Assembly: GCF_023921225.1 (NCBI RefSeq)
Contig: NZ_CP071527.1
Span: forward strand, 1,702,501 to 1,766,500
DNA length: 64,000 nt
Source: Legionella lytica
Lineage (GTDB): Bacteria; Pseudomonadota; Gammaproteobacteria; Legionellales; Legionellaceae
Direction: 5' to 3'
Shown here in pieces: positions 18,261 to 26,064 of the stretch. Position 1 is the stretch's first letter; each line of letters starts with the position of its first letter. The notes under the pieces were generated by a model that was given only the letters and a program-made list of their open reading frames with translations, had not been told where the DNA came from and ran no database searches. The translations under genes and the position numbers were made by a program.

Positions 18261-19331
18261 ATGAGAAAAGTTTATATTTTTGGTGCCTCCAGTACAGGTA
18301 AGACAGAGTTATTAAGACAATTAGCGAATCAAAATGTTACACTTCAGCCTGTTTATACCCCGACAAAAGGTCCTGAGTTTCTAATAGTAAATGACTTGAT
18401 GATTTGGGATTCCACTGCAACCAATGGCAACTACAAACAGTTTTCCCTTCCTTTTAGACGTGGGGCAGAGTTCGGGATTTATTGTATTAATTTATCTCAA
18501 GAAATTGATGGTGAAAGGATTGCTCAAATAGAATTAGACATTAAAGAGTTTCAGGAAGAAAACCGGGATGCTAAACTAATTTTAGTCGGTACCTTTAGCG
18601 ACAGGGCTCTTTCCCAAAACACTGTAGAGTTATTGCGAAACCAGTTCCAAGAGGTTGTTTTTGCGGATGTACTCACCACAACCACTATCATAAAGAATGG
18701 TACACAGCCATTACTTACGGCACTTAATCGCCTGAAGCTCGAGGAAGAGCAAAGATTAACGTTTGTGTCTAATAGTGGAGATTCGGAGCTTAATAAGCTA
18801 GAAGCTTTGCGCGATAACTTCTCTGAGGATTCTGATTTATATAGCGCTTTAAACAAGTTAAATAATCAAGTGATTTGTTTGGGACTTAATGCTGATGAAA
18901 TTGGTGTTTTGGGGGATGAAGTCAATAACTTGCTTACCGAGATATCTAACCCTCTGCTGCTCGATAAGACTAAAGCATATGATAAATTCCTTGCGAATTG
19001 TGATGCAAAGTTTACTGAAAAATATCATGGTCTTAAGGCCGCAGTTAAAACATTTGCTGCAGTAGTTTTAGTTACAGCGTTAGCAGCAGGCATATTCTTT
19101 GGCGCTGGTATTTTCTTTGGTGCGTGGACCGGTGCTTCTACATTTTTTGCGGCATTAGCAGAAGGAACTACAGGAGCTACTGCATTTTCTGCAGGAACTT
19201 GTGCAACTGGTATAATTTCCTTAGCTCATTATGGGAATAGCTTTTTCCAGAAGCCAGTCAAGAATGCGGCAAATGAGTTTATAGAAAACGTAAAAAATGC
19301 AGATATCGAAGATGTTAATATCACTTTGTAA
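18261..19331 (+). CDS. Ras-like GTPase domain with C-terminal membrane hairpin; effector candidate
   Basis: A 356-residue protein. The P-loop GASSTGKTE (residues 8-16) fits GxxxxGK[ST]. A DSTA stretch (MIWDSTATNG, near 53-56) sits where G3 DxxG is expected, and LILVGTFSD near residue 110 sits where G4 NKxD is expected; both are degenerate, so nucleotide specificity is unclear. A helical linker follows, then a long Ala/Gly-rich hydrophobic region (about 255-325) that could span the membrane twice, and an acidic tail (IEDVNITL). GAGAGGA precedes the ATG. A small-GTPase head joined to a membrane hairpin suggests a host-directed effector, which is inference. Confidence 0.65.
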   Translation: MRKVYIFGASSTGKTELLRQLANQNVTLQPVYTPTKGPEFLIVNDLMIWDSTATNGNYKQFSLPFRRGAEFGIYCINLSQEIDGERIAQIELDIKEFQEENRDAKLILVGTFSDRALSQNTVELLRNQFQEVVFADVLTTTTIIKNGTQPLLTALNRLKLEEEQRLTFVSNSGDSELNKLEALRDNFSEDSDLYSALNKLNNQVICLGLNADEIGVLGDEVNNLLTEISNPLLLDKTKAYDKFLANCDAKFTEKYHGLKAAVKTFAAVVLVTALAAGIFFGAGIFFGAWTGASTFFAALAEGTTGATAFSAGTCATGIISLAHYGNSFFQKPVKNAANEFIENVKNADIEDVNITL

Positions 19332-19378
19332 TAAGGCGTATTCCAACGTATCCTGATTGCTAGTAATGGTGTTTGCTC

Positions 19379-19466
19379 TAGGTTGACGCTGAGGGGCAAC
19401 GAAGCCCAACAACGGAGCATCACTCTACGCCTATGTTGGGCAGAGCAATGCTTAGTGCCAACCTAC
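19379..19466. repeat. REPIN-like inverted TAGGTTG/CAACCTA pair
   Basis: Starts TAGGTTGACGC and ends TGCCAACCTA, with internal AAGCCCAACAACGGAGCATC and CCTATGTTGGGC giving a long imperfect fold. It lies just downstream of the GTPase-like gene and is one of at least five elements of this architecture in the window. Confidence 0.65.
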
Positions 19467-19487
19467 ATTGTTAAGAAAAAAACAGAA

Positions 19488-19574
19488 GAATTCGCTATGC
19501 TCATAGTCTCCCAGCTTTCGCTGAGCTGTATCCAGGCTACATTTAAAATTGCCATGATGTAGCGCAGCGAATTC
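19488..19574. repeat. inverted repeat GAATTCGCT...AGCGAATTC
   Basis: GAATTCGCTATGC at the left pairs with GCGCAGCGAATTC at the right, with an inner GTATCCAGGCTACA. It resembles the AATTCGCT/GGATTACGCTACGC repeat near 33560-33651. Together with the REPIN at 19379 it fills the gap 19332-19671, where I see no gene. Confidence 0.55.
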
Positions 19575-19671
19575 CTTAGTGACAAGCAACGAGCTACACT
19601 AATAGATAATGGCATAAAAAATTAACGGGCATTTTTGAAAAAGACCGTTCGCTTAAGGATGGAGCGAAATC

Positions 19672-20349
19672 ATGGACACTCAGTCAAGACAATTAATTCG
19701 CTCGTCAAGTATTGGCGTACTTGTTCTATTGTTACTCCTTTTTGCCCCTGTTGGAACTCTATACTATTGGCAAGGGTGGTTGTATACGGTTGTGTTTGTT
19801 AGTGCCTCTGCTGCATATACTCTATACTTGCTAAGACATGATCCCGCATTACTTAAGCGCCGTATGGAAGTTGGTGTATCCTATGAGAAGGAACTTGCGC
19901 AAAAAATTATTATTTCTTTGCTTTTTGTCATCTGCATTGTGTTGGTTGTCTTCTCGGCACTCGATGTGCGATTCGGTTGGTCCTATATGCCATGGTACAT
20001 CTCTATCTTAGGTAATCTATTCGTTGGCTTTTCCTTTTATATTTTTCATCTCGTTTCTAAAGTGAATACCTATGCTGCAGCCAATATTCGTGTTGAAGAG
20101 GGACAACACGTTATTTCTAGTGGTCTATATGGATTTGTTCGTCATCCGATGTATTTGGGGGCTCTATTTTTTTTCGGCGGTACTCCTATAGCTCTCGGAT
20201 CCTGGTGGGCACTTCTTTTAACGCCGATCATATTTGCAATTTTAGTTGCGCGTATCCTGAATGAAGAAAAAGTACTTGTGCGAGATTTACCCGGATATGC
20301 AGAATATCAAGAGAAAGTCAGCGCTCGATTGATCCCCTTTATTTGGTAA
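19672..20349 (+). CDS. ICMT-like membrane methyltransferase
   Basis: A 225-residue protein with five or so transmembrane segments. The C-terminal signature GLYGFVRHPMYLGALFFF (about 151-168) and RILNEEKVLVRDLPGYAEYQ (RH-P...E-E...Y) match the isoprenylcysteine carboxyl methyltransferase / phospholipid methyltransferase fold, in which S-adenosylmethionine is bound by the RHP and EE segments. The bacterial acceptor is unknown; lipid or isoprenoid methylation is plausible. It starts after GGATGGAGCG and ends 2 nt from the convergent fabI-like gene. Confidence 0.8.
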   Translation: MDTQSRQLIRSSSIGVLVLLLLLFAPVGTLYYWQGWLYTVVFVSASAAYTLYLLRHDPALLKRRMEVGVSYEKELAQKIIISLLFVICIVLVVFSALDVRFGWSYMPWYISILGNLFVGFSFYIFHLVSKVNTYAAANIRVEEGQHVISSGLYGFVRHPMYLGALFFFGGTPIALGSWWALLLTPIIFAILVARILNEEKVLVRDLPGYAEYQEKVSARLIPFIW

Positions 20350-20351
20350 GC

Positions 20352-21122
20352 CTATGCCATGATGTGATAGCCACTATCAATATAAATCGTATCTCCAGTA
20401 ATACTCTTCGCATAATCGCTGGCGAGAAAAGTTACCATGGAACCAATGTCATTGATATCAGCTAAAGAGCCGAGCGGCGATTTATGTGTTGCATCTCGTA
20501 TTAACTCATCAAACTTGTCTAATCCAGAGGCTGCGCGTGTTTTGAGCGGGCCGGGGGAAATCGCAATGACTCGAATACTTTCTGGGCCAAGTTCTGCAGC
20601 CATATAGCGCACTGAAGCCTCTAATGCTGCTTTCACAGGCCCCATGAGATTATAATTGGAGACGACTTTTTCAGCCCCATAGAATGACATAGCAAATAGT
20701 GAGCCACCATTTTTCATGAGCGGCTTGGCGAGATTTGCTATACGTATAAATGAATGACATGAAATATCCATAGCCAATAGGAATCCATCTTTTGATGATG
20801 CGAATAAAGGGCCATGTAAATCTACGGTAGGAGCAAAGGCAATTGAATGCACGATAATGTCAATCTGTCCCCAGGTTTTGGCAATTTCTGCAAATAAAGC
20901 AGTTAAATCTTGCTCATGAGTTACATTGCAACGCATATAAATGGATGGCGCGAGCTCTTGAGCGAGAGGGTCTACAAATGGTTTTGCTTTTTCATTGATG
21001 TAGGTGATTGCTAATTCAGCCCCCGCTGCTTTTAACATCCGTGCACAACCATAGGCAATCGAACTTTCATTGGCAATACCGACTACCAATGCTTTTTTTC
21101 CGGAAAGTAAGCAATTATCCAT
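20352..21122 (-). CDS. fabI: enoyl-[acyl-carrier-protein] reductase, FabI type
   Basis: NADH-dependent reductase of the last step of fatty-acid elongation (type II FAS). The SDR fold has the FabI-style nucleotide site VGIANESSIAYGCARMLKAAG near residues 14-34 and the active-site pair in YNLMGPVK (Tyr-x6-Lys, about residue 150), followed by AALEASVRYMAAELG as in FabI. The 256-residue length is typical. SD AAAGGA precedes the ATG. The Tyr-x6-Lys spacing separates it from ordinary SDR enzymes (Tyr-x3-Lys). A second FabI elsewhere in the genome cannot be excluded. Confidence 0.92.
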   Translation of the reverse strand: MDNCLLSGKKALVVGIANESSIAYGCARMLKAAGAELAITYINEKAKPFVDPLAQELAPSIYMRCNVTHEQDLTALFAEIAKTWGQIDIIVHSIAFAPTVDLHGPLFASSKDGFLLAMDISCHSFIRIANLAKPLMKNGGSLFAMSFYGAEKVVSNYNLMGPVKAALEASVRYMAAELGPESIRVIAISPGPLKTRAASGLDKFDELIRDATHKSPLGSLADINDIGSMVTFLASDYAKSITGDTIYIDSGYHIMA

Positions 21123-21224
21123 GATGTTTTCCTTTACGTCCTGTTTGATTTAATTATACATGACAATTTTGTTTTTAATTTGTCCTATAATCTAAGGATA
21201 ACGTTCCATATGGAAGGGAATCTT

Positions 21225-21325
21225 GGCTCTACATTAAGGGGGCACTTTAATCTCCTTTTGATCGCTAAATCAATGACTTAGTTTATACTAAGTTGATTAA
21301 AGTGCCCCCTTAATTGGGAAAGACC
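21225..21325. repeat. about 100-bp inverted-repeat element with ISL3-like ends
   Basis: The left end GGCTCTACATTAAGGGGGCA (21225-21244) continues to CTTTAATC. The right end GATTAAAGTGCCCCCTTAAT (21295-21314) continues to GGGAAAGACC. These are near-perfect inverted repeats around a 42-nt centre. They resemble the terminal repeat at 21485-21517 (GCTCCCTTAAATGGGAAAGA, then GCC), so this looks like a miniature derivative of the same ISL3-type IS. Confidence 0.65.
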
Positions 21326-21327
21326 CA

Positions 21328-21486
21328 ACTTCTTGGAAAGATGAAGTAGCTAGAATGTGGCGGTTTAGTAAATCTAATGGGATAACAGAAGGGTTTCATA
21401 GAAAAATGAAATTGATTCAACGTAGAGCTTATGGTTTTAGGAATTTTGAAAATTACAGAGTGCGTGTTAAGGTGCTCTGTGGGTGA
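21328..21486 (+). pseudogene. ISL3-family transposase, C-terminal remnant
   Basis: An open stretch without its own start encodes a tail with TSWKDEVARMWRFSKSNGIT, then EGFHRKMKLIQRRAYGFRNF, then ENYRVRVKVLCG and a TGA stop. This is the typical C-terminal end of ISL3-type DDE transposases (GITEGFHxKMK...AYGFRNFxNYRxRV). About 350 N-terminal residues are missing. The right IS terminal repeat follows at once (21485-21517). The IS lies between fabI and the tRNA pair. Confidence 0.8.
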
Positions 21487-21517
21487 TTATAGCTGCTCCC
21501 TTAAATGGGAAAGAGCC
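21485..21517. repeat. right terminal inverted repeat of the ISL3-type IS
   Basis: Starts GATTATAGCTGCTCCC and ends AAATGGGAAAGAGCC. Its reverse complement begins GGCTCTTTCCC, matching the left end GGCTCT...AAGGGGGCA at 21225. It marks the right boundary of the IS remnant. Confidence 0.65.
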
Positions 21518-21589
21518 GAGTAATGCAGTAGAGTAGTTTCTTATTGATTTTAATTTCTATGTTGTAGGGTGAATAAAAAATAGGGGGCT

Positions 21590-21618
21590 AAAAACAAAAA
21601 AAGACACCTAAGTGTCTT
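21590..21618 (-). terminator. rho-independent terminator for the tRNA genes
   Basis: Read on the minus strand, AAGACAC-TTAG-GTGTCTT forms a perfect 7-bp stem with a 4-nt loop followed by TTTTTTGTTTTT. It lies 51 nt beyond the CCA end of tRNA-Arg, the right place to end the tRNA-Ser/tRNA-Arg transcript. Confidence 0.85.
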
Positions 21619-21668
21619 CATAATGCAGTGGCTGTATTCTTATTTTTTCTTAAGAACCACTTTAAGAA

Positions 21669-21745
21669 TGGCGCGCCCGGAAGGATTCGAACCTCCGACC
21701 CTTTGGTTCGTAGCCAAATACTCTATCCAACTGAGCTACGGGCGC
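21669..21745 (-). tRNA. tRNA-Arg(ACG)
   Basis: On the minus strand the gene begins GCGCCCGTAGCTCAG and ends GGTTCGAATCC-TTCCGGGCGC-G-CCA. The acceptor arms GCGCCCG/CGGGCGC pair perfectly, the anticodon loop is CTACGAA with anticodon ACG, and CCA is encoded. Position A34 is the substrate of TadA, whose gene is at 8081-8539. It lies 6 nt from tRNA-Ser and is probably co-transcribed with it. Confidence 0.95.
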
Positions 21746-21751
21746 GTTGAC

Positions 21752-21841
21752 TGGCGGAGAGAGAGGGATTCGAACCCTCGATGGGATTTCTCCCATACTC
21801 CCTTAGCAGGGGAGCGCCTTCGACCACTCGGCCATCTCTCC
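21752..21841 (-). tRNA. tRNA-Ser(GCT)
   Basis: On the minus strand it starts GGAGAGATGGCCGAGTGG, has the anticodon loop CTGCTAA (anticodon GCT), a long variable arm of about 20 nt (TATGGGAGAAATCCCATC) and ends GGTTCGAATCCC-TCTCTCC-G-CCA. The 90-nt length with a long variable arm is typical of a class II tRNA-Ser. CCA is encoded. Confidence 0.95.
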
Positions 21842-22090
21842 AATCAATGCCGCGGAGTATACGCAGGTATTTTTAGAACGTCAACACTTCTTTTGAAAAT
21901 ATCTTAAAAGCATTAAAAAAATACGTTAAATGTACAATATTTGTTTAATTGTATTTCAAAAAAAGCAATGTATTTCATTCAACCTAACTCTATGTAATTA
22001 TGTTGAAAACAGTGTTAATCGTTTCCAAATTTATATGTTTACTGCTACTCTTACACTATAAAAAATCAGACCAATTATTAAGGAGGATCA

Positions 22091-23410
22091 ATGAATCAGA
22101 AGTCGAATTTAAGTGGTCGCGATGTCTATGTAGTTGATGGTAACCGGACCCCATATCTTAAAGCGAAGGGACTAGGTCCGTTTTCAGGATCTGATTTAGC
22201 GGTTGCAGCGGGTATGACTCTATTAAATCGACAACCATTTTCTCCAACCGAATTAGATCAAGTAATTATTGGTAGTGCTATGCCTGGCCCCGATGAGGCG
22301 AACATTGCGCGAGTAATTGCATTAAGATTAGGTTGTGGTGATCAAGTTCCTGCGTTTACAGTAATGAGAAATTGTGCTTCCGGTATGCAAGCACTTGATA
22401 ATGCAGCAATAGAAATTGCCAGTGGCCGCAGTGACCTAATTTTAGCGGGGGGCACCGAAGCGATGAGCCATGCTCCTTTATTACTCAACCACAAAATGGT
22501 TTCTTGGCTAGCTAACTGGTATGGAGCTAAAAGTATAGGGCAGAAACTAGGGTTAGTTACTCAGCTCAGACCTTCTTATTTAGCACCCGTAATTGCTTTA
22601 TTACGTGGATTAACGGATCCCATCGTAGGGATGAACATGGGGCAAACTGCTGAAAAAGTTGCTTATCGATTCAATATTACTCGTGAGCAAATGGATGAGT
22701 TTTCTTTACGAAGCCATTTGAAATTAGCAGAAGCCTACACTGAACAACGCATGACTGAAGTAACTCCTATTATCGATAGTAAAGGGCGTGTGTATGCGCA
22801 AGATGATGGAATGCGTCCTGATTCTACTTTAGAAAAATTAGCGAAACTAAAACCTTTCTTTGATAAGAAGTACGGCATGGTGACGGCAGGTAATAGCTCT
22901 CAGGTAACTGATGGTGCTTGCTTATTATTGTTAGCCAGTGCAGATGCGGTTAAAAAATACCGTTTAAAAGTAATTGGTCGCATTGTGGACTCACAATGGG
23001 CTGCACTTGATCCCGCCAAAATGGGATTAGGTCCCGTTCATGCAGCAACACCAATTATGCAACGCCATAATCTAAAAGCAGATGATATTGATTGTTGGGA
23101 AATTAATGAAGCCTTTGCGGCCCAAGTTTTAGGTTGCTTGGCTGCTTGGAATGATGATGAATATTGTAAGACACAATTAGGCTTAGATAAGGCCTTTGGT
23201 GCTCCATCCATGGATAAATTAAATCGTGAAGGGGGCGCAATAGCAGCTGGACATCCTGTAGGTTCTAGTGGTGCGCGTATAGTGCTTCATGTATTGAAAT
23301 CATTAGAGCAAAGAAATGAGTCACGTGGAATGGCCTCTATTTGTATCGGTGGAGGACAAGGCGGGGCTATGTATCTGGAACGTGTGACTGAGGTGAAAGG
23401 ACATGAATAA
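22091..23410 (+). CDS. fadI: 3-ketoacyl-CoA thiolase FadI
   Basis: Thiolase that cleaves 3-ketoacyl-CoA to acetyl-CoA and a shortened acyl-CoA, last step of beta-oxidation. The nucleophile Cys95 is in MRNCASGMQ, the His of GHPVGSSGAR near residue 390 and the second Cys of SICIGGGQGG near 420 complete the active site. The 439-residue length fits FadI (436 in E. coli) better than FadA (about 390). AGGAGG precedes the ATG. It overlaps fadJ by 8 nt, giving a fadI-fadJ operon. The 21842-22090 leader is A/T-rich; I could not assign a convincing promoter. Confidence 0.92.
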   Translation: MNQKSNLSGRDVYVVDGNRTPYLKAKGLGPFSGSDLAVAAGMTLLNRQPFSPTELDQVIIGSAMPGPDEANIARVIALRLGCGDQVPAFTVMRNCASGMQALDNAAIEIASGRSDLILAGGTEAMSHAPLLLNHKMVSWLANWYGAKSIGQKLGLVTQLRPSYLAPVIALLRGLTDPIVGMNMGQTAEKVAYRFNITREQMDEFSLRSHLKLAEAYTEQRMTEVTPIIDSKGRVYAQDDGMRPDSTLEKLAKLKPFFDKKYGMVTAGNSSQVTDGACLLLLASADAVKKYRLKVIGRIVDSQWAALDPAKMGLGPVHAATPIMQRHNLKADDIDCWEINEAFAAQVLGCLAAWNDDEYCKTQLGLDKAFGAPSMDKLNREGGAIAAGHPVGSSGARIVLHVLKSLEQRNESRGMASICIGGGQGGAMYLERVTEVKGHE

Positions 23411-25424
23411 TTATAAAAACTGGGACTTAAAACGAGACAGCGATAACATTTTGTGGCTTGGTCTAAATAGACACGACACGAGTGTGAACAGCATGAATGA
23501 AGAAGTCTTAGATGAGCTAAATAGTCTGCTTCAGGAAATTGCTCAAGATAAAAATGCTATCGGTTTAATTATTTATTCAGCAAAAGAAAAAGGATTTATT
23601 GCAGGAGCAGATGTTTCTTTATTTTCTAAATTTGAAACTCCAGCCCATGCCGTTGATTTCTTACGCAAAGGTCACGCAGTTTTTGCTAGATTACAGGCAT
23701 TAACAATCCCTACGGTTGCCATGATTGATGGTTTTTGTATGGGGGGCGGGTACGAATTAGCTCTTTCATGTACTTATCGTATTGCCACTGACGAAAAAGA
23801 TACACGAATTGGTTTGCCTGAAGTGATGTTAGGTATTCATCCTGGTTGGGGTGGTACCGTGCGTTTGCCACAGCTGATAGGTGGCTTCAATGCGTTAACA
23901 CAGACTATTTTAACCGGAAGTACCGTTGCTGCATCAAAAGCTAAGGCCTTAGGTATGGTTGATGATGTAGTTCCTGTTCGTCAATTAAAGCGTGCTGCAG
24001 TTTATTTTATTAAAAATAAGCCACCACGCCACAAGCCTTCATTCCTGCAAGGATTAACCAATGCGGCTTGGGTTCGTAAACCTCTTGCTGCATTAATGCG
24101 TAAAAATGTTGCCAAGCGTGTACGCAAGGAACATTATCCCGCACCTTATGCCATTATTGATTTATGGGAAAAAGAAGGGGGAATGGGAGATAGGGCGTAC
24201 CAGAAAGAAATTGAATCAGTTGAACATTTGGTTACTCAAGGGACTACGTCTAGAAATTTAATCCGTGCGTTTGGTTTAAGAGAACGTATGAAAGCATTTG
24301 CAAAAGACAGTAACTTTAAAGCACAACATGTACATGTAATTGGTGCTGGGGTTATGGGCGGAGATATCGCTGCCTGGTGTGCTTTGCGTGGCCTTCGAGT
24401 AACGCTTCAAGATCAATCTTACGAACGTATTGCGCCTGCAATTGGCCGAGCTTATTCTTTATACAAGAAAAAATTACGTAAACCACGCTTAATCCAAGCT
24501 GCGATGGATAATTTAATTCCTGATCCAGACGGTCGGGGCATTGCGCAAGCGGATGTGATTATTGAGGCAGTTTTTGAAAATTTGAATGTGAAACAAGAAA
24601 TTTTCAAAAAAGTAGAACTGCAGGCGAAGAAAGATGCAATTATTGCTACGAACACGTCCAGTATTCCTTTGGATGAGATAAGCATCGTGATGAGTGACCC
24701 GACACGTTTAGTTGGCATTCATTTCTTTAATCCAGTTGCTAAGATGGATTTGGTTGAAATTGTTAGCGGTGCATCAACTGCTACGCAAGTGGCGCAAGCC
24801 TCTTGTGCCTTTGTCAATCAAATTGCCAAGTTGCCTTTACCTGTTAAATCCAGCCCTGGCTTCTTAATCAACAGAGTATTAATGCCTTATTTAATGGAAT
24901 GTGTACAGCTCTTAGAAGAAGGTCATAGTGGAGAGACTATTGACGAAGCGGCCTTAGAATTTGGAATGTTTATGGGACCTGTTGAGTTGGCTGACACCGT
25001 AGGTATGGATGTTTGCTTGGCTGTAGCAGAAAACTTAACCGCGCATTATGGTGGTACCGTGCCACAGAAATTACGTGACATGGTCAAAGCAGGTAAACTT
25101 GGCCGTAAGACTGGCGAAGGTTTTTATCAATATAAAAATGGTAAGCCTGTGAAAAGTCGTCCAGCAGAGGTCGCTAAAGATCAACATATAGCCGATCGAT
25201 TAATTCTAAGAATGGTTAATGAATCTGCAGCTTGTTTGCGTGAAGGGGTAGTAGCTGATTCTGATTTGCTTGATGCGGGTATGATCTTCGCAACAGGATT
25301 TGCACCTTTCCGTGGTGGCCCAATGAATTATGCTAAAGATTTTGGTACTAATAATTTGGAAAGCTTATTTAAAACTCTGGAAGTAAAGTACGGAGAGCGT
25401 TTTAAAGTCGACGAAAGTTTGTAG
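23403..25424 (+). CDS. fadJ: fatty-acid oxidation multifunctional protein FadJ (enoyl-CoA hydratase / 3-hydroxyacyl-CoA dehydrogenase)
   Basis: A bifunctional beta-oxidation enzyme. The N-terminal crotonase part (about 1-250) has KGFIAGADVSLF (oxyanion hole), GGGYELALSC (first catalytic Glu) and GLPEVMLGIHPGWGG (second Glu). The NAD-binding domain starts near residue 312 with HVIGAGVMGGDIAAW, and SSPGFLINRVLMPY plus GPVELADTVGMDV mark the C-terminal 3HCDH domains. The 673 residues are slightly shorter than E. coli FadJ. It overlaps fadI by 8 nt. The partner assignment (FadI/FadJ rather than FadA/FadB) follows from gene order and length. Confidence 0.92.
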   Translation: MNNYKNWDLKRDSDNILWLGLNRHDTSVNSMNEEVLDELNSLLQEIAQDKNAIGLIIYSAKEKGFIAGADVSLFSKFETPAHAVDFLRKGHAVFARLQALTIPTVAMIDGFCMGGGYELALSCTYRIATDEKDTRIGLPEVMLGIHPGWGGTVRLPQLIGGFNALTQTILTGSTVAASKAKALGMVDDVVPVRQLKRAAVYFIKNKPPRHKPSFLQGLTNAAWVRKPLAALMRKNVAKRVRKEHYPAPYAIIDLWEKEGGMGDRAYQKEIESVEHLVTQGTTSRNLIRAFGLRERMKAFAKDSNFKAQHVHVIGAGVMGGDIAAWCALRGLRVTLQDQSYERIAPAIGRAYSLYKKKLRKPRLIQAAMDNLIPDPDGRGIAQADVIIEAVFENLNVKQEIFKKVELQAKKDAIIATNTSSIPLDEISIVMSDPTRLVGIHFFNPVAKMDLVEIVSGASTATQVAQASCAFVNQIAKLPLPVKSSPGFLINRVLMPYLMECVQLLEEGHSGETIDEAALEFGMFMGPVELADTVGMDVCLAVAENLTAHYGGTVPQKLRDMVKAGKLGRKTGEGFYQYKNGKPVKSRPAEVAKDQHIADRLILRMVNESAACLREGVVADSDLLDAGMIFATGFAPFRGGPMNYAKDFGTNNLESLFKTLEVKYGERFKVDESL

Positions 25425-25434
25425 TCTATTGAAT

Positions 25435-25515
25435 GTAGCCTGTATTAGCGCAGCGTAATACGAGGATTTATGTGTCACAACATCCCGTATTACGACCTCG
25501 TCTAATACGGGCTAT
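25435..25515. repeat. large inverted repeat downstream of fadJ
   Basis: AGCCTGTATTAGCGCAGCGTAATACG on the left side (starting 25437) pairs with CGTATTACGACCTCGTCTAATACGGGCT on the right. It belongs to the GTAGCC-led repeats of this window and may act as a terminator of fadIJ, though there is no clear U-run. Confidence 0.55.
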
Positions 25516-25553
25516 TTTATTGATTAATACAGCGTAGCCTATGGTTGTTGAAA

Positions 25554-25997
25554 CTGTATCTTACACATCTCTGAAGACATAGGCAGATTCTACACTTTGA
25601 TGTTTCATGATTGTTCTCCAAAGTCAGAGACACTTGCCCTTAGGTTAAAGTAATTTTGCAATGACCTGTAGGTTGGACCCATGGCCTGAGGGATCGACTC
25701 GTTTTAATTTAGAGGAGCATGTATTATGCTCCTTTAAAATTACCTCCCAATGAGTCTTAATGTTTATTTTTTTCCTAGTCAGCTGGCACCCTAGATAAAA
25801 GAAAGACAAGACCCTCCGATGTTTATAAGAGTTTGCTTGAAAATCATAATGTAATTTTAATTCCTCCACCGAAGCCCCCGTAATCCAGGCAATGAGGCTA
25901 GCTATGGCCGCGCCATGGGCCCAATCTACAACGTATAAAGATATTCCTTAACTTAATGGCGAACTGAGGGGCTTGCTGAGATATGGATAAGATACGG
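25554..25997. mobile_element. MITE-like element with Tn5-like ends, copy C, internally expanded
   Basis: The left end CTGTATCTTACACATCT (25554-25570) lacks two bases compared with copy A; the right end AGATATGGATAAGATACGG (25979-25997) is diverged. Near the left end, ATAGGCAGATTCTACACTTTG is the inverted counterpart of the right part of copy A. The 444-bp interior includes a GTAGGTTGGACCCATGGCC half-REP near 25669 and about 250 bp without convincing coding potential. It is flanked by GTAGCCTATGGTTG on the left and GCTTGCAACCA on the right, again REP halves. It fills most of the gap 25425-26064. Confidence 0.55.
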
Positions 25998-26038
25998 CTG
26001 CTTGCAACCAAGGTTTTATTTTTATCGCGCAGAGGAAA

Positions 26039-26058
26039 CTGGGTTACGAGTAACCAGG
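26039..26058. repeat. REP-like palindrome
   Basis: CTGGGTTAC-GA-GTAACCAGG followed by CTACAC, a variant of the CTGGTTGC/GCAACCAG palindrome. It sits 7 nt from the stop of the PAP2-like gene and may form its transcript end. Confidence 0.55.
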
Positions 26059-26064
26059 CTACAC

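Noticed and set aside
21623..21907. 94-residue open frame on the plus strand
   Set aside because: It lies over the two tRNA genes on the opposite strand. The typical GFEPPT and ERDSNPR pieces are translated tRNA sequence.
25645..25869. 74-residue minus-strand open frame inside the repeat element
   Set aside because: It lies within MITE-like copy C, has no recognisable motif and no Shine-Dalgarno.
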